Below, in pieces: positions 60,306-64,000 of a DNA stretch of 64,000 bases. Every line of letters begins with the position of its first letter. Position 1 is the first letter of the stretch. Origin of the DNA: JBBATK01 sp046297095 (lineage in GTDB: Bacteria; Bacteroidota; Ignavibacteria; Kapaibacteriales; NICIL-2); assembly GCA_046297095.1 (NCBI GenBank), contig JBKCNS010000001.1:1-64000 (forward strand), written 5' to 3'. The position numbers were made by a program, and so were the translations under genes. The notes beneath the pieces are model-generated. The model worked only from the letters and a program-made list of their open reading frames with translations, did not search any database and was not told the origin of the DNA.

Positions 60306-62386
60306 TAATACTCCTGATGAATTATAAGCGAGTACCCGTTGGTTTGCGATCCGCAAACAACCACGGTGTAGGCCTTGCCCGCCAGCAGCGTGAGTGAATA
60401 CGTGGGGCGAAGAATTTCTTTAAGCGTTACGGCATTGCCAACCACAAAGTTGATACGCCGTGGTTTTACTTCCGCACGAAGCGGCGACAGCTTTCCAAAC
60501 TCCAGATCATCAGCGTACACATTATACCCAAGGTTCGTTACCGAGTCTATGCTTACCCGCACACGTGCTACGTCTTTGGTTGCATTCAGGTACCGGCTTT
60601 TTGCAGTATCTGCGGCAGGACTCATCGATACTTCATTCAATTCAATTACCGAAACTCCACTATTATCTCCGGTGGCTACCATCGTAAGCCGCCTGGAACT
60701 GTCTGCCTGTACACTGGATCGAACACCACCTACCGTCACGGTCTCTGATCCATGAGGCAGCACCGTTGCGAGCGCATTACCGAAAGTCAAACCGGCTGAT
60801 TTCACAACCGATCCAATCGACACCGTCGTTGCCGCTTTATCATTTCGCGCTTGTACAATCTGTGTAAAAACGCCGGCAGGTACCTCGCGCATTTGCGCAT
60901 TTTGTTCTTCGCTTTCAATGATCGAAACCTTTGGTTCCGAGCCGCTTCCCTGCTGTGTGATGACAATGAGATATTCTTTTCCCGCCATGAATCTGCTTAC
61001 ACAGGTAGCTCGCAAATAGTCCGGACCACCTGAGCTCATGGCTAACACCGTGACAGGTGCAACGCCCGGTGCCAAACGAACCACTCCCGATACCGTTCCC
61101 GGCTTGAGGTTTACGGCGATCAGCTCGCCATTGTGAAACTGACCGGCGTCGTCTGTGCGAGCTCCCATGCGCACACGAAACGTGGCTGCGGAAGCTGCTG
61201 CCGCACAATGCACCACCCGCACGGTCACCGAGTCTTTGGGAGTTTGAGTGCGGGTTGGGGGCACAAGTACAAGGCCCATACCGGTTCCACTGCCGGATCC
61301 GCCGGCGGAAGAATCGTAACAAACAAGTGAATACCGGGAAGACACACTCAACGCAGTACTCGCCGTGGCCGATGCCGCTCCCGACGAATACAGTTTGAAC
61401 TCGTCGCTGCTGCTTCCGGCGCACGCGAGCACCGGCATATACGAACCGATAGCTCTGGTGTTGAGATCCGACACAACACGCGTGTTGCCGTTGGCCACAA
61501 TTGAGTCCACATTCACGCTACCGGCATTGATCACACGAACCAGAGAGAGTCGCTCCGATACCGGCACAGGAACCGATTTCCTCATAGCTACTGCCGTGCC
61601 AAGGTCTTCATTCAGAGTTAGAACAACCGGCTCAGCATTCTTCTTTTTGGAAACGATAACAGAGTAGCTGCCACGCGAACTGACCATGGCCGAATACGTT
61701 CCTATGAAGGTATTGCCGCGGATCAGAGAGAATACTAAACTTCCCTCGGGGACAAATGAATACGCGCTTCCCTGCCGCACAGCTACAGCACTACCAATCT
61801 GCTCACCGTTCGGACAGCCCTCACGCATGGTGTACTGAGTTGTAATGTCGTCGCCGGCTACAATCAAGCGTACCTGTGCGAAGCCCGGCTGTGGAAGCAA
61901 CAGACGCGAAGTATTGAATTGTAAAACAGTATCAATTGCTTTTGGTTGCTGCGACGAAGGCAATGTTGGAACAGCGATCAGCAGCTCGGTGGATTGCTTA
62001 GCAAAGCGCACCCTACCGTTCATAGAATACACCGGCGCGCCGTTTTCCAGAACCGACACAAATGCGGAGTCTGCAGGCGCAGAGACAAACACCGATGCCG
62101 ATGTATCCGGTGTGAGATCAGTGATCACTTTTGAGTCTAAAGACAGCGACCGTGGCGTACCGTCTCCGCACATGTTCACGAAGCGCACCACAATGCTGTC
62201 GCCACCCGGTGGCGGACTCACCAGGTTCCAATTTTCTTCTTTGCACCCCGAGGCACCAACCAACACCGCCACAACCGCACACATCACTACTGCGCTTGTG
62301 TGATTACTGCATGTAGCGAGAAACATGGAACGCAATGCGGATGACCAATTCTTGGCAGACATATTCGAGCACAGACTCATGTTCAT
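60305..62386 (-). CDS. Large lipoprotein with DUF4397-like repeats
   Basis: 693 residues from ATG at 62386 (62413 and 62380 are alternatives). A signal helix ends in a lipobox, LVGASGC, near residue 47, so it should be a lipoprotein. The rest is made of repeated beta domains that start with VVRFVNMCGDG, VRLIVAG, LSLVRVINAG, VTVRVVHCA and similar segments, each followed by a V..D..... strand. This matches the DUF4397 pattern (about 100-residue Ig-like units). Several cysteines are conserved between units. Divergent from prfA; its stop shares a base with the barrel gene start. Confidence 0.7.
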   Translation of the reverse strand: MNMSLCSNMSAKNWSSALRSMFLATCSNHTSAVVMCAVVAVLVGASGCKEENWNLVSPPPGGDSIVVRFVNMCGDGTPRSLSLDSKVITDLTPDTSASVFVSAPADSAFVSVLENGAPVYSMNGRVRFAKQSTELLIAVPTLPSSQQPKAIDTVLQFNTSRLLLPQPGFAQVRLIVAGDDITTQYTMREGCPNGEQIGSAVAVRQGSAYSFVPEGSLVFSLIRGNTFIGTYSAMVSSRGSYSVIVSKKKNAEPVVLTLNEDLGTAVAMRKSVPVPVSERLSLVRVINAGSVNVDSIVANGNTRVVSDLNTRAIGSYMPVLACAGSSSDEFKLYSSGAASATASTALSVSSRYSLVCYDSSAGGSGSGTGMGLVLVPPTRTQTPKDSVTVRVVHCAAAASAATFRVRMGARTDDAGQFHNGELIAVNLKPGTVSGVVRLAPGVAPVTVLAMSSGGPDYLRATCVSRFMAGKEYLIVITQQGSGSEPKVSIIESEEQNAQMREVPAGVFTQIVQARNDKAATTVSIGSVVKSAGLTFGNALATVLPHGSETVTVGGVRSSVQADSSRRLTMVATGDNSGVSVIELNEVSMSPAADTAKSRYLNATKDVARVRVSIDSVTNLGYNVYADDLEFGKLSPLRAEVKPRRINFVVGNAVTLKEILRPTYSLTLLAGKAYTVVVCGSQTNGYSLIIHQEY

Positions 62387-62431
62387 ATGGCGCGAAAAAT
62401 ACGCGTTGGCCAAGAGACGGAGGCGCTGAAT

Positions 62432-62439
62432 TATCTTTG
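62432..62439 (+). promoter_or_regulatory. Candidate promoter -7 element for prfA
   Basis: TATCTTTG followed by C, exact TAnnTTTGC, 89 bases before the prfA ATG. A TTG lies 23 bases upstream, somewhat beyond the usual spacing. Confidence 0.45.
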
Positions 62440-62528
62440 CAGCTGTCGGTGTCGGCGAAACGATTCAAACACCACTACACGTAGCAGTTCAGTAAGCACC
62501 ACAATAGACAGCTCATCAAGCAAATCAC

Positions 62529-63620
62529 ATGGAAGAAAAAATCGCGGCGATTATCGAGCATTTCCGGTCGGTAGAACACCGGCTGAACGACCCCTCTGTG
62601 GCCGGCGATCCCGCGCAGATGAAATCGCTCTCTAAAGAGCACAAAAACCTGCAGCCCATTGTGGATGCGGGCGAGCGCTACCTGCGCATAGTGCACGATA
62701 TTGCCTCGAACAAGGAACTCATTGCCGATGCAGCCACCGATCCCGAGCTGCGCGACCTTGCCTACGACGACCTTAAATCGCTCAACGAGCAAAAGGAAAA
62801 AAGCGAGGAAGAGCTACGAGTGTTGCTACTGCCGCGCGATCCCAACGATGCCAAGAACTGCACTATAGAAATCCGGGCCGGAACCGGCGGTGATGAAGCC
62901 GCAATCTTTGCCGGCGATTTATTCCGTATGTACATGCGGTACTGCGAGCGCAAGGGATGGAAGCTACTGCTGCTCGACGAAAACGAAAGTGAGCGCGGCG
63001 GTTTTAAGGAAATCAGCTTCGAAGTGAATGGCGATGGGGCCTATGGCTTTTTGAAGTTCGAAAGCGGTGTGCATCGAGTGCAACGTGTTCCGGAAACCGA
63101 GGCCAGCGGGCGCATCCATACATCGGCAGCCACGGTTGCCGTGCTCCCCGAAGTGGACGACGACATTGTGATCGACATCAATCCTGCGGATTTGCAAATC
63201 GATACCTTCCGCAGCGGCGGTAAGGGCGGGCAGAATGTGAACAAGGTAGAGACTGCCGTGCGAATCACGCACAAACCATCGGGCTTTGTGGTGGGATGCC
63301 AGCAAGAGCGTTCACAGTTGCAGAACCGCGAACGTGCAATGAAAATGCTTCGCGCAAAACTCTACGAGCAGGAATTGGAAAAACGCACCTCGGCCCTGGC
63401 AAGCACCAGAAAAAGTTTGGTGGGCAGTGGCGATCGTTCGGATAAAATCCGTACCTACAATTATCCGCAGAATCGCGTTACCGATCATCGCATTGAAGGC
63501 GACGGAAAAAACACGGCGCTGCAGCAAGTGATCGACGGTGCGCTTGATACCATCACCGAAGCACTGCGGCTTCAGGAGCAAGCGGAGCTATTGCAAAACA
63601 GCGGCTCGCAGAATCCTTAA
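62529..63620 (+). CDS. prfA: Peptide chain release factor 1
   Basis: 363 residues. RF1 reads UAA and UAG. The GGQ loop that triggers peptide release is in FRSGGKGGQNVNKVETAVRITH. The stop-codon-reading PxT motif appears as PET in QRVPETEASGRIHTSA, which marks RF1; RF2 would have SPF. EIRAGTGGDEAAIFAGDLFRMY is also conserved. Length is normal, with no programmed frameshift. The gene stands alone between the divergent lipoprotein gene and the convergent glycosyltransferase gene; no hemK/prmC partner is adjacent. Confidence 0.97.
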   Translation: MEEKIAAIIEHFRSVEHRLNDPSVAGDPAQMKSLSKEHKNLQPIVDAGERYLRIVHDIASNKELIADAATDPELRDLAYDDLKSLNEQKEKSEEELRVLLLPRDPNDAKNCTIEIRAGTGGDEAAIFAGDLFRMYMRYCERKGWKLLLLDENESERGGFKEISFEVNGDGAYGFLKFESGVHRVQRVPETEASGRIHTSAATVAVLPEVDDDIVIDINPADLQIDTFRSGGKGGQNVNKVETAVRITHKPSGFVVGCQQERSQLQNRERAMKMLRAKLYEQELEKRTSALASTRKSLVGSGDRSDKIRTYNYPQNRVTDHRIEGDGKNTALQQVIDGALDTITEALRLQEQAELLQNSGSQNP

Positions 63621-63654
63621 ATCTCTACTCGTCTTCCGTCAGTTCAACCTGCGT

Positions 63655-64000
63655 TTAGCCTCGTTGATGCTTCGCGCATTCATCAAGCACTCGGTCGAAT
63701 GCAGCGCACGTCTGCTCCACGCCATACCGCTCTGCGGCAAGCGATGCAATAAGCTGCGCACGCTTGCGATCGTGGTCTCGATGTACAAACGCCTCCTGAA
63801 CTACGCGGCATATCTCACGTTGCGAACCCGGTTCGAACAATCGCCCCCAGGCGCCCTGTTCAAGTATCTCCGGTGTTCCTCCGCTATTGGTTCCGGCCAC
63901 GGGGCAGCCCCGTATCAGAGCCTCTACCGTGACCATTCCGAAGGTCTCGCTGCGTGTGGCCATAAGGAACAAGTCCACAGCATCGAAGAACACGCCGGGC
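63655..64000 (-). CDS. Glycosyltransferase, C-terminal fragment (cut by window edge)
   Basis: About 114 residues, open at the right edge. The visible part is the donor-binding half of a GT-B enzyme (family 1/4): DLFLMATRSETFGMVTVEAL contains the E-x7-E element, followed by GCPVAGTNSGGTPEIL and a helical C terminus ending ECAKHQRG. A GTG at 63993 is the first in-frame start codon seen, but it is far too late in the domain and the frame continues beyond the window. Sugar and acceptor unknown. Confidence 0.8.
   Translation of the reverse strand, partial: PGVFFDAVDLFLMATRSETFGMVTVEALIRGCPVAGTNSGGTPEILEQGAWGRLFEPGSQREICRVVQEAFVHRDHDRKRAQLIASLAAERYGVEQTCAAFDRVLDECAKHQRG

Noticed and set aside
1..64000. 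CRISPR arrays, rRNA and tRNA genes
   Set aside because: Gaps were read for spaced direct repeats and for the conserved TPsiC-loop pattern; none was found. The tandem arrays have no spacers. A covariance-model search was not possible here.

Overview
The window (about 50% GC, densely coded, mostly on the minus strand) looks like a chromosomal segment of a Gram-negative bacterium from the Bacteroidetes/Chlorobi superphylum, perhaps near Ignavibacteria or Candidatus Kapabacteria. The evidence is: three proteins with C-terminal domains resembling type IX secretion (T9SS) sorting signals; a short primary-type sigma factor without region 1.1; a repeated Bacteroidetes-style promoter core (TAnnTTTGC, once with a clean TTG 20 bases upstream); LpxK, OmpA and beta-barrel genes that imply an outer membrane; and a paired DUF4159/DUF4175 module. 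No tRNA, rRNA, CRISPR array, insertion sequence or prophage module was seen. The species call is inference; the features are read from sequence.

Layout. 1-112: start of a cation P-type ATPase running off the left edge. 238-5174: rsmG, DUF4159 and a long coiled-coil DUF4175 protein. 5385-7523: a family 2 glycosyltransferase and an ACT-domain malic enzyme, ending at a two-way terminator. 7798-10269: a secreted HEXXH metalloprotease. 10612-14314: the division operon ftsQ-ftsA-ftsZ with its own promoter and terminator. 14766-22457: a degenerate HisA-like protein, RuvA, threonine aldolase, a small unknown protein, a TPR protein, a short-chain dehydrogenase coupled to fumarase, and a beta-barrel protein. 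22590-27641: sigma factor, PIN-like protein, CtpA-type protease, glycyl-tRNA synthetase. 27766-31337: a lone sugar-ABC permease, nadD, a lone nuoF, and a pseudouridine synthase. 31368-37606: OmpA-family protein, a T9SS cargo, a glycosyltransferase, secG. 37721-48552: uvrC, AlkB-type monooxygenase, VWA protein, a LolD-like ATPase, an RsmB-like methyltransferase, a HAD phosphatase, a membrane protein, a C26 amidotransferase-type hydrolase and lpxK. 48793-62386: cell-surface genes. 62529-64000: prfA and the end of another glycosyltransferase.

The most unusual part is 48793-58726. A 2015-residue secreted protein built of phage-tail-fibre-like repeats, three copies of which sit on a 414-bp DNA period, lies next to a 1004-residue relative. 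That relative carries both an S74 intramolecular-chaperone/autoprotease domain with an apparently intact Ser-Lys pair and, after it, a T9SS-type sorting domain. A small T9SS-type protein lies upstream. The arrangement suggests a self-processing fibre displayed by type IX secretion; this is inference.

A second theme is the number of short tandem repeats (5 to 26 bp units) at gene ends or inside reading frames: uvrC, lpxK, glyS, the rsmB-like gene, secG, the membrane protein at 45662, and several intergenic gaps. Promoter cores and terminators also allowed several start codons to be corrected (rsmG, the barrel gene at 21609, lpxK, the glycosyltransferase at 36035).
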